Below, piece after piece: positions 9,092 through 17,823 of a DNA stretch of 43,049 bases; within the stretch, counting starts at the first letter, position 1; every line of letters begins with the position of its first letter. This DNA is from Symbiodinium natans (Eukaryota; Sar; Dinophyceae; Suessiales; Symbiodiniaceae), in the NCBI GenBank assembly GCA_905221605.1, contig CAJNDS010000593.1:65001-108049 (forward strand). Reading direction: 5' to 3'. The notes beneath the pieces are model-generated. The model was not told the origin of the DNA. It ran no database searches and was given only the letters and a program-made list of their open reading frames with translations. The translations under genes and the position numbers were made by a program.

Positions 9092-9221
9092 CGTGTAGGC
9101 ATGAGGCTGGGCAGACGATGCCAAACTCCCAACCCCGAAGCCTGCGTCAGCCCGAAGACCTAAGCCATTCAAGCCTTGCCTGACAAAAAAACACAACTCC
9201 GCACTTGCCCCAAAAAGCTTT

Positions 9222-9363
9222 AACCCTAAACTCTCCCCCCAAAACAAAATCTGAAATTCCTAAAGCCCTAAACCCCAAAAAACCTGAAGTCCTGGACCGA
9301 TTGAATTGACACCCTACCACTGATCTCTTATTCTTACACCCTAAACCCTAAACCCTAAACCCT
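9222..9363 (+). repeat. Degenerate then perfect CCCTAAA (9337-9363)
   Basis: Loose CCCTAAA-like units to 9290, a 46-base unique spacer, then four near-perfect units ending 6 bases before the EF-hand exon at 9375. Confidence 0.8.
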
Positions 9364-9374
9364 GTCCCCCCTAC

Positions 9375-9490
9375 CACGCCGTGTGGCACGTTCACCCCCA
9401 GGCGGCGGAAGCCTCGCTGGACCTCCGAAGGATCCAGGGAGCCACTGCCGTCCTCTTCAAAGCATTCCGAGTTCACAATGTACGTATCTA
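9375..9490 (-). CDS. EF-hand exon
   Basis: Read on minus the segment encodes '...NSECFEEDGSGSLDPSEV' followed by 'QRGFRRLGVNVPHGV'. The 12-residue loop is E-E-D-G-S-G-S-L-D-P-S-E, with Gly at loop position 6, a hydrophobic residue at 8 and Glu at 12: a calcium-binding EF-hand with Glu instead of Asp at position 1. The downstream helix 'QRGFRRLGV' fits the family. The exon ends at a GTAGGG donor (9373-9374 is the GT) that leads within a few bases into TTTAGGG repeats (sense). The upstream boundary is not certain. Other EF-hand-like exons on the same strand lie near 14.9, 22.3, 23.6 and 28.7 kb; whether they form one gene is unknown. Confidence 0.6.
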
Positions 9491-9514
9491 AAAATATACA
9501 TTAATAAAGAAACA

Positions 9515-9652
9515 AATAAAAAAAAATATATATATATATATATATACAGATGATGATGATGATGATGATGAAGATGACGATGACGACGATGACGAAGACG
9601 ACGATGATGACGATGATGGTGATGATGATGACGATGATGATGATGATGAGGA
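9515..9652 (+). repeat. (TA)n then GAT/GAC triplet repeat
   Basis: (TA)n at about 9526-9546, then about 34 GAT, GAC and GAA triplets (9549-9651). It translates to poly-Met/Asp or poly-His in different frames; not a gene. Confidence 0.92.
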
Positions 9653-9659
9653 GCGCTTC

Positions 9660-9976
9660 GCAAGGCCTAAGGTTTAACCGAGGCGAGGAACAACAATCAT
9701 TTTACTACACCCCCTCACCCCCCCCCCCCCCTGGTTCCCCCCCATATTTAAGGCAGTTTTAAGGATAATTGAGCCTAATTAAGGTTATTCAAGGGGGAGA
9801 ACCTAGGGGGGTTAGTAGGGAAACCCATGAAACAAGCAGGATCCCGCCATTGAGTTCTTAACTTCAGCGCCGCGCAGCCAGAGGGTTCAGGGTGGGCTTC
9901 ACAGGGAAAACCCTAAACCCTATTTTTTGGAACCCAAACCCTAAACCCTAACCCCTAAGCCCTAAGCCCTAAACCC
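9660..9976 (+). other. Spacer with C-run and CCCTAAA array (9909-9976)
   Basis: A C15-like run at 9717-9732, AT-rich spacer, then a short and partly broken CCCTAAA array. No coding signal. Confidence 0.6.
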
Positions 9977-10558
9977 AAATGTTGAGCCTAGTCCGAGATC
10001 AACTCCAGTTCAAGGCTCATGGATGATCACGGGTGTACATGGTTTACAGGGTCGTCACTTCACGGTTCAAGGGTCTTGTTCCTCCACCGCCAAAGAAATC
10101 AAACGCCGCAGGCCACGTCTGTACACTGTACATCATTCTGCAGTTGCGATGCCTTCGGCATGCGTGCAACCTCGACGACATCTGGACTTGTTTTCTTACG
10201 GAATTGGGCAGAGCCGTGCCTGCACCAAAAGCATAGTCGCATCTACAAGTAGCTCCCGGCTGCTTCCGTTCAGAGTCGCTGTGTGACAACAAAACTGTCA
10301 TTGGTCCATGGTCCACATCCAAGTGGCAGACAGTGCATCACTACATACTTGCAAACCAGCACTAATTACGTCACGTCACGTCCCTCTCACGGAGTCCCTT
10401 TCAGGCTGCGGGGGTTGCGTCCTCGCTGCGAAAGCAGCCGCACGATGCGCATGTCGCCATACTTGGCGGCCACGACCACAGGTCGTTCGTTGAGAGCGCC
10501 ACACCTCTTCCTAGGATGGCTTTAGAACCTCTTAAAAATGTTCCTGGATATGGTCCTC
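9977..10558. other. Downstream flank of the ankyrin gene, no gene seen
   Basis: About 580 bases of mixed composition that are free of telomere-like arrays, unlike the surroundings. Several overlapping frames of 60-90 codons exist on both strands; none shows a domain. Confidence 0.45.
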
Positions 10559-11536
10559 TTAAACCCAAAACAAGGGAAATATGAAATATCCCAAGGGCCT
10601 AGCTAGCTTCTCTCCATCGGCTCCGGCCTCCAGAAGGAGACGGACAATCTCCTCGCGGCCCTTGCGGATTGCAGTGCTCAGAGGGGTCTCGTAGTCAAGC
10701 ACCTGCTCCTTGTCAACGCCATTCTCCAACAGCAGTTGCACCATCTCTGTGTGACTGCGCGAGATGGCTGCAATGAGGGGAGTTTCCTCACCACAAGCCT
10801 TGTTGGTATCAGCAGCAGCCCCAAGAAGCAGGCGCGCAACCCCAAGATGGTTGCTTCTGACCGCTGCGTGCAATGGTGTCAATGCTTCTACGCCACATGC
10901 CTGGTTTTGGTCAGCCTGGGCAGCAAGCAGCAGGCGCACCACCTCCGAATGGCCACTGTGTGAAGCCTGGAACAAGGGAGTTTTGCCTTTCGGGTCAAAC
11001 TTGCTTTGATGTGAGCGCAGGTTGACTTTCGCGCCTGCAGACAAGAGCAAGCGCACGACCTCATCCTGGCCCTTGGCCGCTGCTGCACCCAGCGGCGTCT
11101 CAGGCCAGGCAGAAGTGAAAGGCTTCTGGAGGAAGGCTCGTGCGTCCGGATCTTGAGGCAGCTGCAGCATCCCCTCAACCTCTGCAACAGAGCCTGCTTC
11201 CGCAGCTCGCACGAATCGGTACCTCTGATGGAAATCTGCATCAACAAAGGGGCGCTGCACAACGAGCTGCAGCTCACCGGCCGACTCCAAGTGCTGGCCA
11301 TCATCCCAAATCTTGCCGTCACAGAGCAGCCTCAATCGGAACCCATGCAACTCGCAGCGGTCCAAGAGGAATCTTTTCAAGCCTCCCACAGTCGCGAACT
11401 TCCCAACAGGAACGGCAGCCACCTCCTCTCCGGACATTCGTCGGACGTGCAGCATGCTCCGTATGGCTCCCTGCCAAGCCCAGCAAGTTTGGTAGCAGAA
11501 TGGGATGGAGAGTTGGCTTGAGAGGAACAGCTGCAA
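10559..11536 (-). CDS. Ubiquitin-like domain + ankyrin-repeat protein, intronless
   Basis: A 325-codon ORF. The likelier start is the internal Met at residue 28 (11455), which begins 'MLHVRRMSGEEVAAVPV'; the first 27 residues look like read-through of the 5' leader. Residues about 28-97 form a ubiquitin-like fold (beta-grasp pattern 'LKRFLLDRCELHGFRLRLLC', then 'DDGQHLESAGELQLVV'). Five ankyrin repeats follow, starting at 'PETPLGAAAAKGQDEVVRLL', 'KGKTPLFQASHSGHSEVVRL', 'ALTPLHAAVRSNHLGVARLL', 'ETPLIAAISRSHTEMVQLLL' and 'ETPLSTAIRKGREEIVRLLL'. The C-terminus is hydrophobic (YFIFPLFWV). Ankyrin repeats bind protein partners; the partner is unknown. The gene has no introns and no telomere-like repeats, in contrast to its neighbours, which suggests a retroposed copy, but I find no spliced-leader remnant upstream. 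Confidence 0.85.
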   Translation of the reverse strand: MQLFLSSQLSIPFCYQTCWAWQGAIRSMLHVRRMSGEEVAAVPVGKFATVGGLKRFLLDRCELHGFRLRLLCDGKIWDDGQHLESAGELQLVVQRPFVDADFHQRYRFVRAAEAGSVAEVEGMLQLPQDPDARAFLQKPFTSAWPETPLGAAAAKGQDEVVRLLLSAGAKVNLRSHQSKFDPKGKTPLFQASHSGHSEVVRLLLAAQADQNQACGVEALTPLHAAVRSNHLGVARLLLGAAADTNKACGEETPLIAAISRSHTEMVQLLLENGVDKEQVLDYETPLSTAIRKGREEIVRLLLEAGADGEKLARPLGYFIFPLFWV

Positions 11537-12157
11537 ACGCCTGCATCTCAGAATGTATCATCCACACAACTTCGCCAGAAACCAGGCTTGTGCTCCAGGC
11601 TAACTACGACCATGCCAGCTGTGACATATTATGGCTGTATTGCCAATCTGCAACCCAAACAGGGGGCATGCTCACTTCAGGGCATGCTCCAAAAGCCTTC
11701 CACATCGCAGGTCCAGACGCAACCATAAGAACCGGCTGGATGGCCAGGACCGCCACAAACCCCTAGGCCCCTAAGCCAACAGCCCTTCCCAAAAAAAAGC
11801 GCAGATCCTTGTCGATGGCCTTGAAGAAGCCTCTGTTTGCAGCTTGCAGGACTCAAGACGCTTCAAAAAATCAGGTTCCTCTGCTCTGCCCTACAGGGTT
11901 TGGGTTTCAGGCTGCGGCGGCCTTCGTGTCCTGCACCCTCAACCCTAACACCGAAACCACCAAACCCCAACCCTAAAAACCAGACCTTCGCCTGATGAGC
12001 CTAAGTAGCCGGGTGCATCCGAGCTGCTGTGAGCATCGTGGATCTTCCGCCCATACACCTGCGGCTTTGCAGCAGGTCAGGTTCAGCGCTGAGCAACTTA
12101 GGCTAGGTTCTCCAGGGGCTTGTGCGGGAAAGAGCAATTGAAGGCACACCGTTTCTT
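11537..12157. other. Upstream flank of the ankyrin gene; weak minus-strand exon-like pieces
   Basis: No array until a degenerate CCCTAAA tract at 11937-11990. On minus, about 11790-11850 reads 'GFFKAIDKDLRFFL' and about 12060-12110 reads 'AEPDLLQSR' followed by a good donor (AG|GTGTATG). Both are too short to name. Confidence 0.3.
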
Positions 12158-12317
12158 CTATTTGCTTCAGAACCCCCGCCCCCCCCCCCCGCCCCCCCTT
12201 GTCATTTCTTTCAAGGGTAATTTCGGGAATATTGTCTGTTATTACTTTTAGTATTACTATGTTTTTTTTTTTTTTTGGGGGGGGGGGGGGGGGGGCGGGG
12301 GGTTCTTAAGCAAGTAG
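12158..12317. mobile_element. Foldback element, family H copy 2, with C-run and G-run arms
   Basis: Left arm CTATTTGCTTCAGAACCCCC then a C/G-poor run 'gcccccccccccc'; right arm, reversed, CTACTTGCTTAAGAACCCCC. The arms carry complementary homopolymers (C-run about 12171-12198; G-run about 12278-12302). The same arms are seen at 13012-13109. Confidence 0.7.
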
Positions 12318-12342
12318 TTGTTCAAGGCTTAGGGTTTAGGGG

Positions 12343-12457
12343 GCTTCGGAAGCCAGGAAGCCGAGAGCTTGCCCGATTGCAAGGCCACGTTGACCTGCTG
12401 CAGCACGTCGCTGATGGACATGTCCTGGGGACTGTCCTGGGCCAACAGCGCCAGCTT
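12343..12457 (-). CDS. Exon of an unrecognised helical protein
   Basis: Minus strand after an AG acceptor (12458-12461) reads 'KLALLAQDSPQDMSISDVLQ' and then 'QVNVALQSGKLSASWLPKP' with no stop. The composition and the regular hydrophobic spacing look coding. It lies between the family H element and a CCCTAAA remnant. I do not recognise the domain. Confidence 0.45.
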
Positions 12458-12593
12458 CTACTTGGAGCATCTTGGAGCGTGAAACCTTTCATATCCCATA
12501 GCGCTTGTAGGGTTTATAGGGCTCATCCCAAAACCCTTTATGCAAGACACGCTTACACAAGTACTCCAAGCCCAGAAGCTGAATCAGTTCCCT

Positions 12594-12614
12594 ACACCCT
12601 AAACCCTAAACCCT
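12594..12614 (+). repeat. Short CCCTAAA array
   Basis: Three units. Confidence 0.8.
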
Positions 12615-12714
12615 GCACCAGTTCTTACCTTTCCATTTTTCCCCCCGTGTCTCTAGCATTGCCTCAAACTCCAACACCTCCAAGAAGCCATCTATCTCCC
12701 TGTAAGGAGATGCA

Positions 12715-12818
12715 TTGGGATGTTCCCCCTTATGCTGACAACAGCTCCTTAGTAGGGGCTATAGTACCCCCTACTATAATCCCTATTCAGGACTGCTAGT
12801 ATAAGGGGGAACATCCCA
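12715..12818. mobile_element. Foldback element, family A copy 3
   Basis: TTGGGATGTTCCCCCTTATG on the left, reversed TGGGATGTTCCCCCTTATAC on the right. Immediate flanks GGAGATGCA (12706-12714) and GGAAATGCA (12819-12827) give a 9-base duplication with one mismatch, the clearest of the family. Confidence 0.9.
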
Positions 12819-12960
12819 GGAAATGCAGCATACATGGCCATATTTACTTTCACAACGACAAGAAGATGTACCAAAGAAACCATGTTCATAACCCTAATCA
12901 TCATCGTGCCTTGGGGACCTGACCCCTAGAAGGGTTTACGGTTCCAATAGGACATATTGT

Positions 12961-13001
12961 AGTATAGGGTATATGACCCCAATGTTAGGGTTCATGTGGG
13001 C
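12961..13001 (+). repeat. Dispersed repeat, family D copy 1
   Basis: 'agggtatatgaccccaat' followed by 'gttagggttcatgtgggc' recurs at 16364-16404 with small changes. Function unknown; probably an element remnant. Confidence 0.55.
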
Positions 13002-13011
13002 ATCCACGGCC

Positions 13012-13109
13012 ACTATTTGCTTAAGAACCCCCCAACAACGATAATAATCCCTATATTTCCCGTGTAGGGAAGAATATTCTTTGTTCTTTGGGGGTTCTGA
13101 AGCAATAGT
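13012..13109. mobile_element. Foldback element, family H copy 1 (98 bases)
   Basis: Left arm ACTATTTGCTTAAGAACCCC; right arm reversed ACTATTGCTTCAGAACCCCC. A single right arm of the same family survives at about 27815-27850. Confidence 0.75.
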
Positions 13110-13180
13110 AGAAGGTTAACAATCCCTATACTACACTTATAAGGAACAATCTTCTCGGTTTTTTAACTAAGCATAGTAGA

Positions 13181-13281
13181 TTGGAATGTTCCCCTTATAC
13201 TAACAGTCCTTAATAGGGATCATAGTACCCCCGATTACAATCCCTATTAAGAAGCTGTTAGTACAAGGGGGAACATCCCAA
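13181..13281. mobile_element. Foldback element, family A copy 4
   Basis: TTGGAATGTTCCCCTTATAC ... reversed TTGGGATGTTCCCCCTTGTA; interior 'gtacccccgattacaatccc'. No convincing target duplication. Confidence 0.85.
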
Positions 13282-13321
13282 GAATAATCCAAGGTAAGTG
13301 CGTCCTCCGCGCCCCCACACA

Positions 13322-13396
13322 CACCCTAAACCCTAAACCATAAACCCTAAACCCTAGTTAAACCCTAAACCCTAAACCCCAAACCTAAACCCCTAA
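13322..13396 (+). repeat. CCCTAAA array
   Basis: About ten units with small interruptions; its last unit abuts the splice-donor end of the minus-strand exon at 13400. Confidence 0.9.
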
Positions 13397-13399
13397 GAC

Positions 13400-13501
13400 C
13401 TTCAGGTTATTTAGGCGCCCTCCCCTTCTGGGCGACCCGACGGCCCGCATCACGCGCTGCGCAGCCGCCTCCAGGGCATCCAGCGCCGCCTCCGCAGGGT
13501 A
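13400..13501 (-). CDS. Exon of an Ala-rich helical protein
   Basis: Minus strand reads 'PAEAALDALEAAAQRVMRAV' then 'GSPRRGGRLNNLK' and meets AAG|GTCTTAGGGG, a donor in which the first intron bases are already a telomere-like unit. Strong helical, coding-like composition; no named domain. TTTAGGG arrays lie on the other side (plus 13510-13536), giving the convergent bracket described in the findings. Confidence 0.5.
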
Positions 13502-13509
13502 TGTACGGA

Positions 13510-13646
13510 GGGTTAGGGTTTAGGGTTTAGGGTTTATTGAAATTATTCAGGGTTCAGGTTCGGGGAAGTTTCGAGGAAAGTTTCGGTTTTTGAACTTCTG
13601 AATAATTTCAAGTTACAGGGGGCTTGAGGGTTGAGGGTTTAGGGTT
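13510..13646 (+). repeat. TTTAGGG arrays with a 14-base inverted repeat between them
   Basis: Arrays at 13510-13536 and 13624-13646. Between them TTGAAATTATTCAG (13537-13550) and its exact reverse complement (13598-13611) form a small hairpin that starts on the last array unit. Confidence 0.8.
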
Positions 13647-13726
13647 GTGCTCCCGCATAGCTGGCCGAACAGCAGGCAGGGTTGATGGTACTGTTCTGGG
13701 AAAGAAACGGAGAAGTGGTTTAGGTT

Positions 13727-13810
13727 TTTTTGCCACCTGCCTAGCAGTCTCGCAACCACACTGCGGGGATGCAAATGTCCGTCGATCGTGAGAAGATTGG
13801 GGGAAGTCTT
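13727..13810 (+). repeat. Dispersed repeat, family I copy 1
   Basis: 'tgccacctgcctagcagtct' and the following 40 bases recur at 35107-35190 with few changes, including the ending 'ggaagaaaggag/gggaaaaaggag'. Unknown element or duplicated intron piece. Confidence 0.65.
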
Positions 13811-13829
13811 GAGGGAAAAAGGAGTTCAG

Positions 13830-14520
13830 ATGTCATTGCCTACATGAGGCCACCCTACGAGCATGACGATTCGATCCAAGCCCCAAACCACAACCACATA
13901 ACCATAGGGTATAGGGTTTAGGGTGTAGAGTTTTGGGTTTTGCGGTTACGGGGAGTGGTTTTGGCGACGCAGGGTAGTAGGGTTGCAGGCGAGCGGGAAA
14001 TGAAACAAAAGACAAGCCTTGCCAGGACATGCGGCTGCTAAGCGTCTCAGCACTCCTCAACTCCCATCCACAACCCTGTAAACCGCATAGACACAAGCGT
14101 AAACACCCGTATGGGATCCCCCCCAGCCCCCGCGCCCCTCCCCCCAAACAAACATAAAAAATCATCAGAATAATAAGAATGATCATCATCATCATCATAA
14201 GAAGAAGAAGAAGAACAAACAGCTCGGACCTGCAATAAGTTGTCAGGGGGTGTGCCTTCTTGACACGTCGGTCGAGCTCCTTCACGCTGATGGAGCCACT
14301 ACCTGGTTTCATCTCTGTTACTGGGTAGTTTGTTTCATGAGTCACAATCAGAGTACGGCTTGAGGGTTTAGGCAGTTTAGGGCTTAGGTTTAGGGTTCTA
14401 CTGACAGCAAGAGTTAGATGGATAGTTGCTTCAGGCTCCGGTGGCAGTGCTCAGTGGGGGTGGGGTCGTTCAGGATGTTTGGCATTGGGACCAGCATTTA
14501 GGACTCGGAAATTATAGTGT
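13830..14520. other. Spacer without a recognised gene
   Basis: Contains TTTAGGG remnants (13905-13930, 14364-14400) and an AT/triplet tract (14155-14215, ATC and AAG triplets). A 170-codon minus frame crosses all of these and is not credible as a gene. Confidence 0.5.
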
Positions 14521-14523
14521 TTC

Positions 14524-14587
14524 CGCTGCCGGTGCTCCTCACTTAAGTTCTTGCCCGCTGCCGGTGCTCCTCACTTAAGTTCTTGCC
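14524..14587 (+). repeat. 32-base perfect tandem duplication
   Basis: The unit CGCTGCCGGTGCTCCTCACT + TAAGTTCTTGCC occurs twice, at 14524-14555 and 14556-14587. On minus it reads 'GKNLSEEHRQR', so if coding the duplication shifts frame. Confidence 0.9.
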
Positions 14588-14824
14588 CGCAGTAGTGTCG
14601 CATATCTTGGCTAAAGATCTGAAACGCAAAACGACATGATTGGAGAAGGGCCGATTGCAACTGTGAGCTCCAGTCGTCGCAAGACCTAGTCGCGCTAACC
14701 CTCACCCACCCACAGCCCAGCTGCCGAACCAGCTAGGGCTTGGGGGGCTTTGTGGGGCTTGTTACATGCAGCTCATAAAGCGGCTGCTATGGGGCAGAGA
14801 GGGTTTGTATAGGGTTCAGGGGGC

Positions 14825-14870
14825 CCTAAACCCTAAACCCTAAGCCCTGAACCCTAAAAGCCCTAAACCG
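14825..14870 (+). repeat. CCCTAAA array
   Basis: About six units, partly CCCTAAG and CCCTGAA, just left of the 14882 exon. Confidence 0.85.
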
Positions 14871-14881
14871 GCTCTAACCCC

Positions 14882-14990
14882 CCAAAGCTTCTCAAGCGCA
14901 TGGTTAAGAGCCCGGCCATCCGCATCTAGAAGCTCGCTGAGGGCCTCCAGCTCTTCGCCGCTGATCTCGTAGCCCAGCTTGAAGAGTCCT
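14882..14990 (-). CDS. EF-hand-like exon (degenerate loop)
   Basis: After the acceptor TCCAG (14991-14995) minus reads 'GLFKLGYEISGEELEALSEL' and then 'LDADGRALNHALEKLWG'. The helix-loop-helix pattern and the DADGR core resemble an EF-hand, but Gly is at loop position 4 and the terminal Glu is displaced, so calcium binding is doubtful. TTTAGGG (sense) lies in the flanking introns on both sides. Confidence 0.5.
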
Positions 14991-14997
14991 CTGGACT

Positions 14998-15022
14998 AAC
15001 CCTAAACCCTAAACCCTGAACC
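14998..15022 (+). repeat. Short CCCTAAA array
   Basis: Three and a half units, beginning 8 bases from the exon acceptor. Confidence 0.85.
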
Positions 15023-15131
15023 CATAAGCCCCGACTGGCAGTTCTCTGAGTTGATGAGGCTCTAGTCTCGACCGAATATTCCCCCAGCCACCCTCAACCC
15101 TCAAACCTCCCAGAAATAGGGGGGAGCCCGA

Positions 15132-15659
15132 AGAGCCCAATGCCGCTTAAAAAGGAACTTGGGGGTGAGGGCCTGGGACGAAAGCTAGTTAAGGTACCCC
15201 CACGGAAGAGCTTCTGTCAACAGGGCATCCACTACACCACAACAGATGTTGCACTCACCAGGCGAAGTCTGAAGTCTGTCCAATCCAGCTTTGAGGGACG
15301 CCGGACTCAAATCAACATCAAGGCTTCTGAGTCTTTTCTTGGGGGACTTGGGGGGCTTTTCTAGGGCCTGGGATCCACAGAAAACGGCGTTCATTTGCAC
15401 CCAATATACGAAAGAAATGAACGCCAGCCCGTTTCCCCAAAACCTGTGTTTGCCCACCGGAAACCGACCGGGTTTGCTGCGTTTCGTGGCGGAGCCTCCG
15501 GGGGCCCTGTATACCCATCAGATTGTAAGCTTCGCTTAAGCAAGATACTCCGCTAGCTCCTCAGGGGCTAGCTTTCGTGATCTACCTGAAATTTCGTCGG
15601 GTTTAGGGCTCCTTAGTGTGATCTAAGGTATATTCCTTCATTAAGGGGTATTGGGCTCT
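15132..15659. mobile_element. Possible family J element, copy 3 (528 bases)
   Basis: Left arm AGAGCCCAATGCCGCTTAAA + AAGGAA; right arm reversed AGAGCCCAATACCCCTTAAT + GAAGGAA. Unlike copies 1 and 2 it encloses an exon-like segment (15259-15326), so it may be two solo arms rather than one element. Confidence 0.4.
15259..15326 (-). CDS. Short exon-like segment, EF-hand half?
   Basis: Between acceptor CTCAG (15327-15331) and a textbook donor G|GTGAGTGC (15251-15258) minus reads 'SLDVDLSPASLKAGLDRLQT' plus 'SP'. LDVDLSPASL resembles the end of an EF-hand loop. Low confidence on identity, better on exon status. Confidence 0.4.
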
Positions 15660-15762
15660 CTGGAAGGTTCCCTGAGGACTAAACGAACCCGAAAATTTGG
15701 GGTCATAATGCCCTAGACTACTATAAGTCCTTTTGTGGGTGTATGAACCATAAACACTTCCC

Positions 15763-16022
15763 TAAACCCTAAACCCTTTTAGCGCACGAATTTGGTCTGC
15801 AAGGTTCCTGTTCGGAGCTCCGCGGGCGTGAGCTGGGCGTCGCTATCTCCTGGGCGTGGGCTTCTGGTCCCAAGACACCCCATATGCCCCATATGCCCCT
15901 AAACCCTAAACCCTAAACCCTAAACCCTACACCCTAAACCCTAAGCCCTAAACCCTAAACCCTAAACCCTAAACCCTAAACCCTAAACCCTAAACCCTAA
16001 ACCCTAAAGCCTAAAGCCTAAG
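15763..16022 (+). repeat. CCCTAAA arrays (15763-15778; 15898-16022)
   Basis: The second is among the longest arrays here, about 18 units, near perfect. Between them minus strand 15783-15872 reads 'GDSDAQLTPAELRTGTLQTK' before a stop, possibly another EF-hand-type exon, weakly supported. Confidence 0.9.
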
Positions 16023-16135
16023 CCCCTTCAATAAAGAATAGGCCTTAAATCAAAATTTCGGATCCCTCAAAACCCTCTCATCCTCGAAATGATTTCAAGA
16101 TCTGTTGCTTAATTAAGGGGGTCTAGGGTGTAGGG

Positions 16136-16230
16136 TTGGGATGTACTCCCTTATACTAACAGCCCTTCATAAGGATGATACTACGGGGTACTGTAATCCC
16201 TGCTAAAGACTATACGGGGGAACATCCCAA
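16136..16230. mobile_element. Foldback element, family A copy 5
   Basis: TTGGGATGTACTCCCTTATA ... reversed TTGGGATGTTCCCCCGTATA. Flanks GTGTAGGG (16128-16135) and GTTTAGGG (16231-16238): an 8-base duplication with one mismatch in telomere-like sequence, same phase as copy 1. Confidence 0.85.
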
Positions 16231-16269
16231 GTTTAGGGATTAGGGTCGGGCTCCGGGTGCCGATGCTAG

Positions 16270-16410
16270 GAGTTCCTTTAGGTGACCAAATGAGCCCAAA
16301 AAGTTCATCTTGCCTATAATAGGAAGTATAATGGTACAGGGTATATGGGTTATGGGATTAGGGCTTAGGGTATATGACCCCAATTTTAAGGTTCATTTGG
16401 GCCCAGTGTT
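16270..16410 (+). repeat. Dispersed repeat, family D copy 2
   Basis: Shares 'agggtatatgaccccaat' and 'gttcatttgggc' with 12961-13001. The left part ('accaaatgagcccaaaaag') is roughly the inverse of the right part, so this may be a decayed hairpin. Confidence 0.5.
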
Positions 16411-16576
16411 CTGGTCTCATGTTCATAATGTCTTTGTGGGGCTGGGATACGGCGGCGATGTAGGGGTGGGGAAGAGAGTTGAGGGTTTAGGGCGGCGGGG
16501 CGAGTGGCCTTGGAAACTTGAGGCAACTAAAAGCCCTAGATCCCCAGCGTCAGTACATGCAAGTATCCCCAGCTTC

Positions 16577-16595
16577 ACCCTAAACCCTAAACCCT
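16577..16595 (+). repeat. Short CCCTAAA array
   Basis: Two and a half units. Confidence 0.75.
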
Positions 16596-16644
16596 AGAGC
16601 GCGCCGCGCCGCCCTACAGTCCAAGTCCTCCTCCCCCGTTTGGT

Positions 16645-16758
16645 CTAGGTTGCCCAGTAACCTAGTATGAAAAAGGGTGCCCTTTTTTTGCTTAAAGGGG
16701 TTTATAAGGGAACCTGAACCTACCAAAAAGGGAATAAGGGTACTACTGGGCATCCTAG
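16645..16758. mobile_element. Foldback element, family C copy 1 (114 bases)
   Basis: Left arm CTAGGTTGCCCAGTAACCTA; right arm reversed CTAGGATGCCCAGTAGTACC. Interior 'aaaaagggtgccctttttt' is itself a palindrome. Copy 2 is at 30359-30472. Its right end touches the donor end of the 16755-16851 exon. Confidence 0.75.
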
Positions 16759-16851
16759 TGGTGGAAAGTCCAAGGAGCGATCGATGAGTCGGATGAAGTC
16801 GATGGTGCGGAGCTTGTTCATCTCGAGGAGCTCATAGATAGCCACCAGTGC
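16755..16851 (-). CDS. Exon of an unrecognised helical protein
   Basis: Minus reads 'ALVAIYELLEMNKLRTIDFI' then 'RLIDRSLDFPPL', a clear coding-type helix. The acceptor side is TTGAG preceded by sense CCCTAAA repeats (plus TTTAGGG array 16856-16903). The left boundary coincides with the family C hairpin. Domain not recognised. Confidence 0.5.
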
Positions 16852-16855
16852 CTCA

Positions 16856-16903
16856 AGGGTTTAGGGTTTAGGGTTTAGGGTTTAGGGTTTAGGGTTTAGG
16901 GTT
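16856..16903 (+). repeat. TTTAGGG array
   Basis: Seven near-perfect units, beginning within 5 bases of the exon. Confidence 0.95.
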
Positions 16904-17142
16904 CAAGCACTTCACCCCTGTTGAATTTCTTTAGCAAAATTAAGATCTCAGCCACCCCTGATTGTCGGGAGTGTTCCGTGCTTGGTCCAACCCAACTTCG
17001 CCAATGCACTGCCCAAGCTGAGAATCTGAGAAATCATGCGAACATAGCCTGTCCGGAGTGTTTCGAGAACAGGTGCTCGTCAGTACAAGTAGTAACTCCA
17101 TCTTTGCAAGGGTAAACTGCAAGGCTACCATGGCCACACCTT

Positions 17143-17186
17143 GTTTAGGGTTTAGGGTTTAGGGTTTAGGGTTTAGGGTTGAGGAT
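17143..17186 (+). repeat. TTTAGGG array
   Basis: About six units. Right of it, minus 17205-17266 reads 'LPSPDTMRELTANAAGGPG', possibly another short exon. Confidence 0.92.
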
Positions 17187-17572
17187 TTAAGACAAAAGAA
17201 TGAATCCGGGCCCACCGGCAGCGTTTGCAGTCAGCTCGCGCATGGTGTCGGGCGATGGAAGCCTTGTTTGTTTTGTTCTTTCGCTGGTTCGGTACGCCCT
17301 TCTAAGGCCACGGCGTTGATGAAATACAGAAAAGGGCATTTCCCAATACCCCTGATATAACCCCAGTCATCTTAAAATCCTTATTATAGGATTGTAATCA
17401 GATTGTAATCAGCCACCCGAACCAACAACCACTAAAGTCAGGAACCAACATCTGTTGACACAATCAAACGGCATCTTTCGAAACAGCTATTGCGCATGCT
17501 GCTTGGAGCAAAGGACGATTGAAGGTTGTCCCTAAACCCTGAACTCTACGCAGAGCCCAAACCCTAAACCCA

Positions 17573-17690
17573 ACAACAAGCCGAAGGATGGATCGCGACA
17601 AACACAGCTCTTTGGGTAGACCAACAGCAGGTCCTGGGGCAAAGTTGGCTAACACGGGGGCGAAGAGCTGCGGGTGGCTAGCGCAGCAAA
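17573..17690 (-). CDS. Exon-like segment, product unknown
   Basis: Minus reads 'SHPQLFAPVLANFAPGPAVG' then 'LPKELCLSRSILRLVVG', open throughout, and runs into TTGGGTTTAGGG (sense) at its donor side. The family F hairpin lies directly upstream. No domain recognised. Confidence 0.4.
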
Positions 17691-17694
17691 CGAT

Positions 17695-17823
17695 GGGTTC
17701 CCCTCTATACTCCCCCCCCTAGGCTCCCCTCTTCATGACCTTCATCGGGCTTATTTATCCCAACACAAACCTTGATTATGGGGGACCTAGGGGGTAGTAT
17801 AGAGGGGGGCAGGAGGGGAACCC
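17695..17823. mobile_element. Foldback element, family F (129 bases)
   Basis: Left arm GGGTTCCCCTCTATACTCCC; right arm reversed GGGTTCCCCTCCTGCCCCCC with an inserted block, then CTATACTACCCCCTAGG. Only one copy found. Confidence 0.65.

Noticed and set aside
11140-11766. 208-codon ORF on plus
   Set aside because: Antisense shadow of the UBL-ankyrin gene.
10300-11800. Relic of the dinoflagellate spliced leader near the intronless ankyrin gene
   Set aside because: No stretch resembling the end of the leader (TTTGGCTCAAG or its inverse) was found by eye.
13833-14345. 170-codon ORF on minus
   Set aside because: Runs through triplet repeats, a C/G run and telomere-like units; no domain.
15898-16022. 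CRISPR-like regular repeat
   Set aside because: Seven-base telomere units without spacers; the genome is eukaryotic in character.
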